Assembly: GCF_900184035.1 (NCBI RefSeq)
Contig: NZ_FXWP01000009.1
Coordinates: 620,001-684,000 of the forward strand
From: Kosakonia pseudosacchari
Lineage (GTDB): Bacteria; Pseudomonadota; Gammaproteobacteria; Enterobacterales; Enterobacteriaceae
Reading direction: 5' to 3'
DNA: 64,000 nucleotides
Shown: one piece after another, positions 1-9,488 of the stretch
Layout: every line of letters starts with the position of its first letter
Position numbering within the stretch: the first letter of the stretch is position 1
Translations under genes and position numbers: made by a program
The notes under the pieces: model-generated
Told to the model about the DNA's origin: nothing
What the model saw: only the letters and a program-made list of their open reading frames with translations
Database searches by the model: none

Positions 1-509
1 ATTCCATCGTGGCAAGCCAGGACTGGCACCCGGCCGGACATAGTAGTTTCGCCAGTCAGCACCACGTCGCGCCGTTCACGACTGGCGAACTGGCGGGGTT
101 AGCCCAAACGTTTTGGCCCGATCACTGTGTACAAAACAGCGAGGGCGCGGCGCTACATCCGTTGCTAAACCAGAAAGCCATTGACGCGGTGTTTTACAAA
201 GGGGAAAACCCGCTGATTGACAGTTACAGCGCGTTTTTCGATAACGGCCATCGTCAGGAAACCGCCCTGCACAAATGGTTGCAGCAGCACGGCATCCGCG
301 AACTGGTAATTCTCGGTTTAGCCACCGATTACTGCGTGAAATTTACCGTGCTGGATGCGCTACAACTTGGATACGAGGTGAATGTCATTACCGATGGTTG
401 CCGTGGCGTGAACCTGAATCCGCAGGACAGCACGCAGGCGTTTATGGAGATGTCAGCGGCTGGCGCGACGCTCTATACGCTCGCGGACTGGCAGGAAACG
501 CACGCCTGA
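1..509 (+). CDS. pncA: Nicotinamidase PncA, 5'-truncated by the window edge
   Basis: Nicotinamidase hydrolyses nicotinamide to nicotinate and ammonia in cytosolic NAD salvage. The frame is open from base 3 with no start, so the gene begins before the window. About 166 residues remain of the usual ~213, and the lost N-terminus would hold the catalytic Asp. Family signatures are present: ASQDWHPAGHSSFAS (metal-site His), WPDHCVQNSEG, and LGLATDYCVKFTVLDA with the nucleophile Cys. The text is almost identical to E. coli PncA to its end (SAAGATLYTLADW). In E. coli the gene is the second of ansA-pncA, so ansA should lie just to the left. Confidence 0.95.
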   Translation, partial: SIVASQDWHPAGHSSFASQHHVAPFTTGELAGLAQTFWPDHCVQNSEGAALHPLLNQKAIDAVFYKGENPLIDSYSAFFDNGHRQETALHKWLQQHGIRELVILGLATDYCVKFTVLDALQLGYEVNVITDGCRGVNLNPQDSTQAFMEMSAAGATLYTLADWQETHA

Positions 510-518
510 TGATGCCCC

Positions 519-544
519 TGCCGGATGGCGTTGCGCCTCCGGCA
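519..544. repeat. REP-like imperfect palindrome
   Basis: TGCCGGATGGCG is followed three bases later by CGCCTCCGGCA, forming a GC-rich imperfect stem with the GCCGGAT core of enterobacterial REP/PU units. It lies between the convergent ends of pncA and yeaC, the usual place for these elements, where they stabilise 3' mRNA ends. Confidence 0.6.
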
Positions 545-551
545 TGGCGAC

Positions 552-827
552 TTACGATTTAAATGTCGCGATCGGCTTTGGCGAAATGCCAAAATCCTCT
601 TTTAATTGCTGCTTACTTTTCATCACCATCTGGCCGTTGGTGTCAATGGTCATGTGCTGCGCCTGCGTGTTATTGCGCGCCTGCCACAGCATCACCAGTT
701 GCAGGCTGTTCTCTTTTTGCTCTGCTGTCAGCGCAACGCCATCCGGCCATTTACCTAACTCAACGGCCGTTACCAGGCGCAGGTAAATCTCCGGCGTCAT
801 GCTGTTAACGATTTGATCAAGATTCAT
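552..827 (-). CDS. yeaC: DUF1315 family protein YeaC
   Basis: A small cytosolic protein of unknown function, 91 residues against 90 in E. coli and closely matching it (TAVELGKWPDGVALT, LQLVMLWQAR, TIDTNGQMVMKSKQQL). The frame is open further upstream, but the ATG at 825-827 gives the family N-terminus MNLDQIVNSM and has a GGAG about ten bases before it. It follows msrB on the same strand after 37 bases, so the two are probably cotranscribed. Nothing in the sequence points to a catalytic role. Confidence 0.93.
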   Translation of the reverse strand: MNLDQIVNSMTPEIYLRLVTAVELGKWPDGVALTAEQKENSLQLVMLWQARNNTQAQHMTIDTNGQMVMKSKQQLKEDFGISPKPIATFKS

Positions 828-864
828 CTTGAAAACTCCGTGGAATAATTGCTGAATCGTTTTT

Positions 865-1278
865 TCAACCCTGAGATCGTTCGCCGTTTTCGTCATCCGT
901 AAAACTCAGGGAAGCAGAGTTGACGCAATAGCGTTCGCCGGTCGGTTGCGGACCATCCGGAAAGACGTGTCCCAGGTGCGCATCACATTTTCCACAGCGG
1001 ATTTCCACACGCTGCATGCCATGGGAATAATCGTTGATATAGCGGATAGCGTCTTCGCTCACCGGCTCAAAGAAACTTGGCCAGCCGCAGCCAGAATCAT
1101 ATTTCGTTTGTGAATTGAACAGCGCGGCGTCACACACCAGACAGTGATAAACCCCGTCGCGTTTGTTATGCAGAAAACGCCCGGTGAACGGCGGCTCAGT
1201 GCCGTGGTTCTGCGTCACGTAAAACTGCATTTCAGTCAGTGTTTTTTTCAGGTCGTCTTCAGAAGAATTATGCGCCAT
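865..1278 (-). CDS. msrB: Peptide-methionine (R)-S-oxide reductase MsrB
   Basis: Reduces methionine-R-sulfoxide in oxidised proteins with thioredoxin as donor; cytosolic. It has 137 residues, the E. coli length. Two zinc-binding CxxC pairs are visible (CLVCDAALF and [12 protein letters not shown]), as is the catalytic Cys in [11 protein letters not shown]. The ATG at 1276-1278 starts the family N-terminus ([12 protein letters not shown]) and is preceded by a purine-rich GTGAGG/GTGAG stretch; a five-codon longer start is possible but unlike the family. It is divergent from gapA, and yeaC follows downstream. Confidence 0.96.
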   Translation of the reverse strand: MAHNSSEDDLKKTLTEMQFYVTQNHGTEPPFTGRFLHNKRDGVYHCLVCDAALFNSQTKYDSGCGWPSFFEPVSEDAIRYINDYSHGMQRVEIRCGKCDAHLGHVFPDGPQPTGERYCVNSASLSFTDDENGERSQG

Positions 1279-1397
1279 TTGCTCACGCCTCACGGTAAAA
1301 ACTCGACAACTTTTCAGCCTGATTCTAACAAAACATTAACACTGCGGCGTTAACTTTTGTTCTAAACTTATTTGTTGCGGTAAAGCAGCCGGTGAAT

Positions 1398-1413
1398 TGT
1401 GATTAATCTCACA
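1398..1413. promoter_or_regulatory. CRP (cAMP receptor protein) site upstream of gapA
   Basis: TGTGA-N6-TCACA with perfect half-sites lies between divergent msrB and gapA, about 150 bases upstream of the main gapA promoter. gapA of E. coli is known to be CRP-activated, so control of gapA is the likely role; an effect on msrB is possible. Confidence 0.75.
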
Positions 1414-1550
1414 TTTTTATCCTGTCCGACCTTTAAAATTCCGGGCGGCGCCCCTATATGGGGAGCATGCTCAAAGGAAGAGTGAGGCGAGTCAGTCGAA
1501 CAAAGGTTATGCGGAGGATTGATTTGTCGCAATGATTGACACGATTCCGC

Positions 1551-1578
1551 TTGACGCTGCGTAAGGTTTTTGTAATTT
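1551..1578 (+). promoter_or_regulatory. gapA proximal promoter
   Basis: TTGACG (1551-1556), a 16-base spacer, then TAATTT (1573-1578). This block and the leader up to the ATG are almost identical to the E. coli gapA P1 promoter region as remembered, leaving a leader of about 35 bases. Confidence 0.7.
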
Positions 1579-1609
1579 TACAGCCAACCTTTTATTCACT
1601 AACAAATAG

Positions 1610-2617
<1,008 letters not shown>

Positions 2618-2640
2618 GTTGAGATGAGAACCTGATCTGA

Positions 2641-2669
2641 AAGAGCGACTTCGGTCGCTCTTTTTTTGT
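2641..2669 (+). terminator. Rho-independent terminator of gapA
   Basis: AAGAGCGAC-TTCG-GTCGCTCTT, a nine-base-pair stem closed by a TTCG tetraloop, runs into a T tract. It separates gapA from yeaD, so yeaD needs read-through or its own promoter. Confidence 0.92.
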
Positions 2670-2692
2670 TTTGAAGACAGAGGATTGCGTTA

Positions 2693-3577
2693 ATGATTAA
2701 TAAAATTTTTGCACTTCCGGTAGTCGAACAAATTACCCCTACTCTCTCCCTGCGCAAAATGGACGAGCTGGACGTCATCGTCGTCGACCATCCGCAGGTT
2801 AAAGGTTCATTCGCCTTACAGGGCGCACATCTGCTCTCCTGGAAACCGCAGGGTGAAAAAGAAGTCCTGTGGCTGAGCGGCAACACGCCGTTTAAAAATG
2901 GTGTCGCACTGCGCGGCGGCGTGCCGGTTTGCTGGCCGTGGTTCGGCCCGGCAAAACAACAAGGCCTGCCAGCGCATGGTTTTGCGCGCAATCTGCCGTG
3001 GGCGCTGAAAGCGCATAACGAAGACGCCAGCGGCGTCGTGCTGACTTTTGAACTGCAGAGCAGCGATGCCTCGCGTAAATTCTGGCCGCACGACTTTACG
3101 GTGTATGCCCGTTACAAACTGGGCGCGACCTGCGAAATGGAGCTGGAAGCCCACGGTGAGTTTGAAACCACCTCGGCGCTGCACACCTATTTCAACGTCG
3201 GTGATATCGCGGCGGTAAAAGTGAGTGGTCTTGGCGATCGTTTCATCGACAAAGTGAACGATGCGAAAGAAGATGTGCTGGCCGACGGTGTGCAAACATT
3301 CCCGGATCGTACCGACCGCGTCTATCTGAATGCTGAAGCCTGCAGCCTGATCCACGACAGCGCGCTTAACCGCACCATTGAAGTCATCCACAGCCATAAC
3401 GCGAATGTTGTGGCGTGGAACCCCGGCCCGGCGCTCTCCGTCAGCATGGCTGACATGCCGGATGACGGGTACAAAACATTTGTCTGCGTGGAATCGGTTA
3501 ACGCGACCGTGCCGCAGAAAACCACAGAAGAGAAGCCTTCCCGCCTGGCGCAGACTATCCGCGTCGTTAAACGCTGA
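2693..3577 (+). CDS. yeaD: D-hexose-6-phosphate mutarotase YeaD
   Basis: Aldose-1-epimerase superfamily enzyme that interconverts the alpha and beta anomers of hexose-6-phosphates; cytosolic. At 294 residues it matches the E. coli length and has the substrate-pocket segments GGVPVCWPWFGP and LPAHGFARNLPW (active-site His) and LHTYFNVGDI (second His). The ATG at 2693 is preceded by AGAGG. It lies directly downstream of gapA, as in E. coli, which suits a role feeding correct anomers into glycolysis. Confidence 0.96.
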   Translation: MINKIFALPVVEQITPTLSLRKMDELDVIVVDHPQVKGSFALQGAHLLSWKPQGEKEVLWLSGNTPFKNGVALRGGVPVCWPWFGPAKQQGLPAHGFARNLPWALKAHNEDASGVVLTFELQSSDASRKFWPHDFTVYARYKLGATCEMELEAHGEFETTSALHTYFNVGDIAAVKVSGLGDRFIDKVNDAKEDVLADGVQTFPDRTDRVYLNAEACSLIHDSALNRTIEVIHSHNANVVAWNPGPALSVSMADMPDDGYKTFVCVESVNATVPQKTTEEKPSRLAQTIRVVKR

Positions 3578-3586
3578 TCCTGCCAA

Positions 3587-3607
3587 CCCTCTCCTGACAG
3601 GAGAGGG
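3587..3607. terminator. Hairpin between convergent yeaD and yeaE
   Basis: CCCTCTCCT-GAC-AGGAGAGGG is a perfect nine-base-pair stem between the two convergent genes. The following tract (TTATTATTT) is only moderately T-rich, so it may be a weak bidirectional terminator or an mRNA-stabilising hairpin. Confidence 0.6.
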
Positions 3608-3619
3608 TTATTATTTCTG

Positions 3620-4477
3620 TTACACCACGTCGAGCGGCGTTTTACGGCCCGGAGCCGGGAAAGCGTTATCCAGCCGCGCTAACTCATCGTGGCTTAACGT
3701 AATATTCAATGCCGCCGCATTTTCCTGCACATGCGCCACGCTGGACGCTTTAGGAATGGCTATCACGCCCTGATGGCTAATCACCCATGCCAGTAAAATT
3801 TGCGCAGCGCTCACACCATGTACCGCGGCAATCTCGCGCACCGTACTGTTTTCCAGTAAACCATCGCGCAGACGGCCAGCCTGAGCCAGCGGACAATACG
3901 CCATTACGGGCATTGCCTGTTGCTGACACCACGGCAGCAGATCATATTCAATGCCGCGCGAACCAAGATGATACAACACCTGATTTGCCGCACAGGCATC
4001 ACCGCCGCGCACGCGCATCAGCTCCTGCATATCACTGTAATCCAGATTTGAAACGCCCCAGCGGCGTATTTTGCCCTGCGCGATCAGCGTTTCCATCACC
4101 TCGACGGTTTCAGCGAGGGAGTAGTTACCGCGCCAGTGCAGCAGATAGAGATCGAGAACCTCTGTTTTCAGACGCCGCAGGCTGGCTTCGCAGGCAGCAA
4201 TGGCTTTCTTGCCACCGGCATTCCACGGATACACTTTGGATACCAGAAATACCTTATCACGCAAACCGCCCTGTAAGGCTTCGCCGACCACCTCTTCCGC
4301 TCCGCCATCGGCGTACATTTCCGCCGTATCAATCACCGTTAATCCCAGATCGATACCCGCGCGCAGCGCATCCACTTCTTTCTGACGCAGCCGCGTATTT
4401 TCACCCATGTACCAGGTGCCCTGGCCAATGGCGGGCTGCGAAACCTGGCCTGCAAAAACGACTTTTTTGTCTGCCAT
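3620..4477 (-). CDS. yeaE: Aldo/keto reductase YeaE (methylglyoxal reductase type)
   Basis: NADPH-dependent aldo/keto reductase; the E. coli protein reduces methylglyoxal and related aldehydes. It has 285 residues. The AKR catalytic set is present: Asp and Tyr in VIDTAEMYADG, Lys in VFLVSKVYPWN, His in LYLLHWRG. The C-terminal cofactor segment AIPKASSVAHVQEN is intact. The start ATG is preceded by AGGAGGAG at good spacing. It is convergent with yeaD and lies downstream of mipA on the same strand, with a terminator hairpin between, so it probably has its own promoter as well. Confidence 0.95.
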   Translation of the reverse strand: MADKKVVFAGQVSQPAIGQGTWYMGENTRLRQKEVDALRAGIDLGLTVIDTAEMYADGGAEEVVGEALQGGLRDKVFLVSKVYPWNAGGKKAIAACEASLRRLKTEVLDLYLLHWRGNYSLAETVEVMETLIAQGKIRRWGVSNLDYSDMQELMRVRGGDACAANQVLYHLGSRGIEYDLLPWCQQQAMPVMAYCPLAQAGRLRDGLLENSTVREIAAVHGVSAAQILLAWVISHQGVIAIPKASSVAHVQENAAALNITLSHDELARLDNAFPAPGRKTPLDVV

Positions 4478-4510
4478 ATACTCCTCCTGCTAAACGTTTC
4501 ACCGTAAAGC

Positions 4511-4535
4511 AAAACAGGGCCAGTGGCCCTGTTTT
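4511..4535 (-). terminator. Terminator downstream of mipA
   Basis: AAAACAGGGCC-AGT-GGCCCTGTTTT is an 11-base-pair perfect stem between mipA and yeaE, with a T-rich arm on the minus strand. Confidence 0.75.
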
Positions 4536-4566
4536 ATTGCACAGATCGTACTATTCAACTGCACAA

Positions 4567-5316
4567 TCAGAAGCGGTACGTCACCCCGGTGGACAACAGC
4601 CCGCTCCAGGATTTGTCCACCATCGGGCTGTCCTTGATTTCATCCGACAGATGGGTGTAACGACCGGCACCGTACACGGCCCAGCTGTCCGTCAGGCGAT
4701 AGCTAACCGAGAGCTCCAGATAGGGGCTCCAGCCATTATCCGGTTCGTAGCTCTTCAGGCCGCTGCGGCGCGCTTCGGAACGCGACACACCGTAGTAGTA
4801 GTTGTTCAGGTTATCGCTGGCCCACTCAACACCAATGCCCGGCGTGACGCTCAGCGCACCGTTGTTGTAGTTATACAACCAGCCGATGTCCCACATAACG
4901 CCGTTGCTGTTATCCAGCACATCGCCCGCAAGGGTGGTGCGCAGGAAACCGTAATCAGGAGTATTGTGGACGTAGGAAAGCCCCGCCATCATCGTCCCTT
5001 TACGGCGATCCAACTGGCGCAGCTGACGGTTATCGCTGTCTTTTGGTTTGAACTCCCACGGAGAGTAAAACGCGGTGATGGAGAGTTTATCCGCCTGGTC
5101 ATTCCACAGGTAATAACCGCCGCCTAAACCGCGAAACCAGAAATTATCACTCTCATAGGTGATAACAGGAATCGGCAGGACACGCTTATCATACTGTTTA
5201 TACGGGGATTCAAGGACGCCCACGCCAGCGCCCAGTGAAAAGGTATTTTCTGCATTTGCTGCAAAAGCGCAGGACGCGGTCAGCACGCCCAGTGCCACGA
5301 GTTTGATTTTGGTCAC
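4567..5316 (-). CDS. mipA: MltA-interacting scaffold protein MipA, outer membrane
   Basis: Outer-membrane beta-barrel of the MipA/OmpV family; in E. coli it bridges the lytic transglycosylase MltA and PBP1B. A signal peptide is evident (TKIKLVALGVLTASCAFAANA, cut before ENTFSL), then alternating amphipathic strands and a C-terminal aromatic end (GVTYRF) typical of porin-like barrels. The family N-terminus starts at the GTG at 5314-5316, about 249 residues; an ATG 12 codons earlier would give a non-family extension. The nearest AGGA to the GTG is unusually close and another is 11 bases away, so the start is less certain than the gene. E. coli neighbours yeaE and yeaG are conserved, but here the dlt operon separates mipA from yeaG. 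Confidence 0.92.
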   Translation of the reverse strand: MTKIKLVALGVLTASCAFAANAENTFSLGAGVGVLESPYKQYDKRVLPIPVITYESDNFWFRGLGGGYYLWNDQADKLSITAFYSPWEFKPKDSDNRQLRQLDRRKGTMMAGLSYVHNTPDYGFLRTTLAGDVLDNSNGVMWDIGWLYNYNNGALSVTPGIGVEWASDNLNNYYYGVSRSEARRSGLKSYEPDNGWSPYLELSVSYRLTDSWAVYGAGRYTHLSDEIKDSPMVDKSWSGLLSTGVTYRF

Positions 5317-5352
5317 AGTCCTTTCTTTCCTGTAGTCAAATAATTGGCGCAT

Positions 5353-5657
5353 GAAGTTTAACCGCCCGCGCCAGCCTACCCAAATTTTTTTACCTAAACA
5401 TTACAAAAAATCGCAAATTCTGTATGCCTGTTAGCCAGCCGCAACGGGTACGGAAAAATACTTTCGCCCCCTGCTAATCTACCCTCTTCGGACATTTCTG
5501 GTGATCAATGACACGCTGTACATACCGTTACACGGCAGTGCTCATCATCTGTCATAAGGCTGGTATATAGTGTCGCGGAAACAGAGAGCCATTCTTCTGT
5601 CACGTTAAAAAACAACATATTTTAAACAAATGAAGATCACGTAGTTTTAATTTTATA
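5353..5657. other. Divergent intergenic region between mipA and the dlt operon
   Basis: About 300 bases with no coding potential, AT-rich near the dltD start. It must hold the promoters for mipA (leftward) and the dlt operon (rightward). I see no clear operator; a PhoP-type or other regulator box could not be recognised with confidence. Confidence 0.5.
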
Positions 5658-6797
5658 ATGAAAATCAAAAATACTTTCTGCCTACATTTCCTGATGGCGC
5701 TTCTTGCCGTCCTGTTCCTGTGCATTCATCCGCTGGTGACCCGCTTTGATCCACCGCTTAAATTCCAGCCGCTGATTAAAGCAATGGACGGCACGGCAAA
5801 AGAACAGGCGGAAAAAATAGCCACTATTTCTCATGCCCTGCAGGGGAATGCGATTTTTTTCATTGGCGCATCGGAAGTCGCCACCTCTGAAGATGAACCT
5901 TACGCTGTATATAATTACCTTAATAATGATTTACATCGTAATGTCGTCGCATTTGGCGACAGCTTTGATGATAGCGTCACCCATTTTCTTCTGCTGTCCC
6001 GCTTTAAGAATGACCTTAACGCAAACAGTAAAGTCGTTTTGCTGCTCGCACCCGATAGTTTTTATTCAACCGGCGTACCTCCAGCTATTTTCGCGAATAA
6101 TTTTCCGGCACCGGTTTTTAATCCTTTAATGCAGGATGAGCAAACACGCCCATTCCTGGTCAACTACTTACGCCATATCAATAAAAAAGAGACCAGCCAT
6201 TTAACTTTTGAACAAATGAAAATTTCTGGCTGGGACCTGGATAATATCTGGCAAGAAATCAGTTACGAATTTGCGAATTTCTGCACACTGATTAAAAACG
6301 ACTGGCTGGCGATGCTGGATGTGGAAGCGTCGCCTGCACGGCCCTGGCCTGTGCAACCCGCTGTCGACATCACGCCGAACTGGGAACACGAACTGGCCCA
6401 CGCCCGCGAACTGAACGAGGCGCGACAGGAAAGCGCAGATACCTTGTGGATGGACAAAACGGTTTATGAACCCGGCGAAAAGCCAGAAGTCTGGGACGAT
6501 TCGCCCGTTGAGCCGGAGCAGTTGAAAGCCTTTCGCGCCATGATCACGTTGCTTAAAGAGCGCCACGTTCAGGTGGTGGTGATTATCGATGCGATAAACC
6601 GTCGTGCGGTGCAAAATCCTGAACTTGTGCAGCCTGCGGTGACGCAGACCACCGCCATTTTGAAAGAAAACCAGATCCCCTATTTTGATATGTACTCCAT
6701 GCCCTATCAGGATGGCTGGAACTGGGATCGCCTGCATCCCACCGATCTGGCATGGGTACCGATGGACCGCTTTATTATTGAGAGCTTTAAACGATGA
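5658..6797 (+). CDS. dltD: DltD-like D-alanyl transfer protein
   Basis: Membrane-anchored SGNH/GDSL-like protein of the DltD type, which in Gram-positive bacteria makes the final transfer of D-alanine to teichoic acid on the outer face of the membrane. It has 379 residues: an N-terminal membrane anchor (about residues 8-27) then a periplasmic domain. The nucleophile region FFIGASE (Ser72) and the C-terminal Asp-x-x-His motif (D357-R-L-H360) are both present, so the catalytic triad looks complete. The ATG at 5658 is the first reasonable start. Its stop overlaps the next start (ATGA). It is the first gene of the operon, whereas dltD is last in Gram-positives. The acceptor polymer is unknown. 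Confidence 0.85.
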   Translation: MKIKNTFCLHFLMALLAVLFLCIHPLVTRFDPPLKFQPLIKAMDGTAKEQAEKIATISHALQGNAIFFIGASEVATSEDEPYAVYNYLNNDLHRNVVAFGDSFDDSVTHFLLLSRFKNDLNANSKVVLLLAPDSFYSTGVPPAIFANNFPAPVFNPLMQDEQTRPFLVNYLRHINKKETSHLTFEQMKISGWDLDNIWQEISYEFANFCTLIKNDWLAMLDVEASPARPWPVQPAVDITPNWEHELAHARELNEARQESADTLWMDKTVYEPGEKPEVWDDSPVEPEQLKAFRAMITLLKERHVQVVVIIDAINRRAVQNPELVQPAVTQTTAILKENQIPYFDMYSMPYQDGWNWDRLHPTDLAWVPMDRFIIESFKR

Positions 6798-6913
6798 AAT
6801 ACGCTATTCGCCTGTTTTTCCTTTATCTCTTACTGGCGGTCACCGTTATCGCGTGGTCCTCTGTTGATGAAAGCATGAATTTAAAAGTGCACTTTGAATA
6901 CCAAAAGTTCTGA
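6794..6913 (+). CDS. dltX: DltX-like small membrane protein of the dlt operon
   Basis: A 39-residue ORF starting in the ATGA overlap with dltD and ending 10 bases before the dltB ATG at 6924. It has a short positively charged N-terminus, one membrane segment (RLFFLYLLLAVTVIAW) and a polar tail ending HFEYQKF. The F-x-Y-x-x-F ending resembles the C-terminal motif of Gram-positive DltX, whose Tyr is reported to carry the acyl group between DltB and DltD. Position, topology and motif together support the call; the protein is shorter than typical DltX (~50 residues) and the N-terminal half cannot be matched. Translational coupling on both sides implies cotranslation with dltD and dltB. Confidence 0.72.
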   Translation: MKYAIRLFFLYLLLAVTVIAWSSVDESMNLKVHFEYQKF

Positions 6914-6923
6914 GGAATGAATG

Positions 6924-8042
6924 ATGTACAGCTCCGGAACCTTTTTCTTTTTTCTCTTTTCCTCGGCGTTGTTGTTTGCGCTGGTTAACCGCGTGCTGCG
7001 CTATCGGTTAACTTATTTATCGGCTTTTTCCGTGCTGGCGGCATTTGGCTGGGGATATATATTTCAGGGCGACTATATCGTTCCCGTTGCGGTTTTTTTC
7101 AGCTTTTATATTCTCGTCACCTTAAAAGAGAAAGGCTGGTTAAAAACCTGGCAAGCGGTAAGTTTAACATTAGTGCCTTTGTTCGCGGTGAAATTACATC
7201 TGAATAACCATTGGGGCATGATTGGCTTATCTTTTATGACCTTCCGCGCCATCGATGTTTTGCTCTATCGCAATAAAAAAGATGGCAACAATGCTTTGCA
7301 CTACTTCTGTTACCTGTTTATGCCGTTTATTATTCTGGCCGGCCCTATGTACCGCTGGCGGACATGGATAACGGATATTAATAAACCCGTATTTACACTC
7401 ACACGTGAGCAATTTCTCATTGCCACAGAGCAAATTGTTACCGGCATCGTGCAGAAATTTTTATTCGCCATGCTGATCGATAACCTGGTGATCCAGGAGT
7501 GGAGCCACCGCCCGTTTACATTCAGTGTGGGTGTGGTGATGTCGCTGGCCTACAGCGCCTATCTCTATTTTGATTTCGCTGGTTACAGCAATATGGCTAT
7601 TGGTGCCGCTCGCCTGTTTGGCCTGAATGTTCCGGCAAACTTTAATATGCCCATTCTGGCGAAAAACCCGCAGGATTTCTGGCGTCGTTTCCACATCAGC
7701 CTTTCAGAGTGGCTGCGTGATGTGGTGTTTATGCCAATTTATATGAATTTAATGAAGCTCGACTTTTTCCGTCAGAACAAAACGCTGGCGCAGAATATCG
7801 GTATTTTCTGCACACTGTTTTGTATGGGGGCATGGAACGGGCTCGAACGGCACTATGTGATTAGCGGCGCGCTGTTTGGCGCTATTTCTGTGGCACACAA
7901 CATGCTGCTGTGGTCAGCCAAACGAAGCCCGACGCTGAACCGCTGGCTGCACTATCCCACCATTCTCTTTTTGGGACGCCTGTTAACGCTGGCAAGCGCT
8001 GCGGCATCTCTTTACATTTTTAGCGGAATGTCACCCCTATGA
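6924..8042 (+). CDS. dltB: DltB-like membrane-bound O-acyltransferase (MBOAT)
   Basis: Polytopic inner-membrane acyltransferase; in Gram-positives DltB takes D-alanine from DltC on the cytosolic side and passes it across the membrane. About 372 residues with many membrane segments. The MBOAT core is clear: NFNMPILAKNPQDFWRRFHI followed by SLSEWLRDVVFMPIY, and the second conserved His in WNGLERHYVISG. Two ATGs occur in frame (6921 and 6924); GAGGA at 6912-6916 fits the second better. The gene overlaps dltA by ATGA. The related AlgI/PatA families share the fold, but the DltA, DltC and DltD neighbours make DltB the best name. Confidence 0.92.
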   Translation: MYSSGTFFFFLFSSALLFALVNRVLRYRLTYLSAFSVLAAFGWGYIFQGDYIVPVAVFFSFYILVTLKEKGWLKTWQAVSLTLVPLFAVKLHLNNHWGMIGLSFMTFRAIDVLLYRNKKDGNNALHYFCYLFMPFIILAGPMYRWRTWITDINKPVFTLTREQFLIATEQIVTGIVQKFLFAMLIDNLVIQEWSHRPFTFSVGVVMSLAYSAYLYFDFAGYSNMAIGAARLFGLNVPANFNMPILAKNPQDFWRRFHISLSEWLRDVVFMPIYMNLMKLDFFRQNKTLAQNIGIFCTLFCMGAWNGLERHYVISGALFGAISVAHNMLLWSAKRSPTLNRWLHYPTILFLGRLLTLASAAASLYIFSGMSPL

Positions 8043-9472
8043 ACCTACACTCTGACCTCCAGGCGCTGCAGGATTTCCTGCGTGCGGCATTACTCGATCC
8101 CGCCCGCCCGCATCAGTTAGCGATAAGCGGCAGCGACGACGCACTCAACTGGCAACAGCTTTCTGTCGCGGTGACAGACTGGGCCAAACGCTATCAGCGC
8201 TGTCAGCCACAAGCCATGACACCCGTGGTGTTATACGGCCACCAGCAGGCGGAATTCGCCGTCGCCATCTATAGCTGCCTGCTGCATAATATTCCTTACA
8301 TTCCGGTAGATTGCATCTACCCACAGGAGCGGCTGAAAGAGATTTGCCAGCTCGCCAGCGCGCCGTATTACTACGATGTCGCGATCCGGCAGTTTGTGCC
8401 GACCGGTGAAACCGGCCAGCCGCTGGCGGAGCCAGATCTCGCCTATATCATGTTTACCTCTGGCAGCACGGGTAAACCGAAAGGCGTACAGATCGGCCGT
8501 GAAAGCGTGTGGCACTTTATGCAGTGGGTGCGTCAGGATTTTGCCTTGCCGGAAGTCCCGGTGCTGATGAACCACGCGGTGTTCAGCTTTGACCTTTCCC
8601 TGATTCCCTTGCTGGCAAACCTGGCGACCGGCGGCCATATCGTGCTGAATGCCAAAGAGGATATCGCCGCGGAAAACTGGCTTGAACGCCTGAAAAGTAA
8701 CGCGGTCTCAGTCTGGGTTTCCACCCCCTCTTTCGCTTACCAGAAGTTGCTCTCACCGCAATTCAACAGTGATTATTTACCCGCGCTTAGCGTGTTTGTA
8801 TTTATCGGCGAAGTACTTAACAAAGCGCTGGTCAAACAGCTGCGCCGCCGCTTCCCGCAGGCCAAAATTCTCAACTCCTACGGCCCGACCGAAGCGACAA
8901 TCGCCACCACCGTTGTCGAAATCACTGACGAAATCCTCGCCAGCGAAAACGATCTGCTGCCGGTCGGCACCATGATGCCGGAAAGCCGAATGGAGATTAC
9001 CGCCGACGGGGAGCTGATTATTTGGGGCAAAAACGTGATGCGCGGCTATCTCGGCCTGCCACAAGAGAACGCGGCGAAACTGCTGCACCGCGATGGCGAA
9101 AGCTGGCGCGGCTACAAGACCGGTGACCTGGGTTACGAAGATGGGCTTATTTACTGCCAGGGCCGCAACGACAGCCAGATCAAACTCAACGGTTACCGCA
9201 TCGAAATCAACGAGATTGAAAACCGCCTGCTGGCAATGTCCGGCATTCGTGAAGCCGTGGTATTACCGCTGATGAAAGCGGGTGGCGGCGTGCTGCGTAT
9301 CGCGGCGTTTTGCGTAACCAATCTGGCGCCGGAGGCGATTAAACATTCGCTTGCACAGGTGGTGCCGCCGTACATGGTGCCGTCGCAAATCATTATCCAG
9401 GAGGCTTTGCCGCTGAACCCTAACGGCAAAATCGACCGCAAACTGCTGGACACCCATGCCCGCAGCAACTGA
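8039..9472 (+). CDS. dltA: D-alanine--[carrier protein] ligase DltA-like adenylation enzyme
   Basis: A stand-alone adenylation-domain enzyme that would activate D-alanine with ATP and load it onto the DltC carrier in the cytosol. It has 477 residues, close to the ~500 of DltA. The core motifs are present: YIMFTSGSTGKPKG (about 136-149), NSYGPTEATIATT, YKTGDLGYEDGL, and the C-terminal catalytic Lys in NPNGKIDRK (K464). Substrate specificity cannot be read safely from sequence; D-Ala is inferred from the operon. The start overlaps the dltB stop (ATGA), and the carrier gene follows after 16 bases. Confidence 0.92.
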   Translation: MNLHSDLQALQDFLRAALLDPARPHQLAISGSDDALNWQQLSVAVTDWAKRYQRCQPQAMTPVVLYGHQQAEFAVAIYSCLLHNIPYIPVDCIYPQERLKEICQLASAPYYYDVAIRQFVPTGETGQPLAEPDLAYIMFTSGSTGKPKGVQIGRESVWHFMQWVRQDFALPEVPVLMNHAVFSFDLSLIPLLANLATGGHIVLNAKEDIAAENWLERLKSNAVSVWVSTPSFAYQKLLSPQFNSDYLPALSVFVFIGEVLNKALVKQLRRRFPQAKILNSYGPTEATIATTVVEITDEILASENDLLPVGTMMPESRMEITADGELIIWGKNVMRGYLGLPQENAAKLLHRDGESWRGYKTGDLGYEDGLIYCQGRNDSQIKLNGYRIEINEIENRLLAMSGIREAVVLPLMKAGGGVLRIAAFCVTNLAPEAIKHSLAQVVPPYMVPSQIIIQEALPLNPNGKIDRKLLDTHARSN

Positions 9473-9488
9473 ATAGACAGGAAAAACC

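Noticed and set aside
3787-5127. Long plus-strand ORF of 446 codons antisense to yeaE and mipA
   Set aside because: It lies opposite two well-supported genes, has no ribosome site, and its product is low-complexity Pro/Arg/His, typical of an antisense shadow of GC-rich coding DNA.
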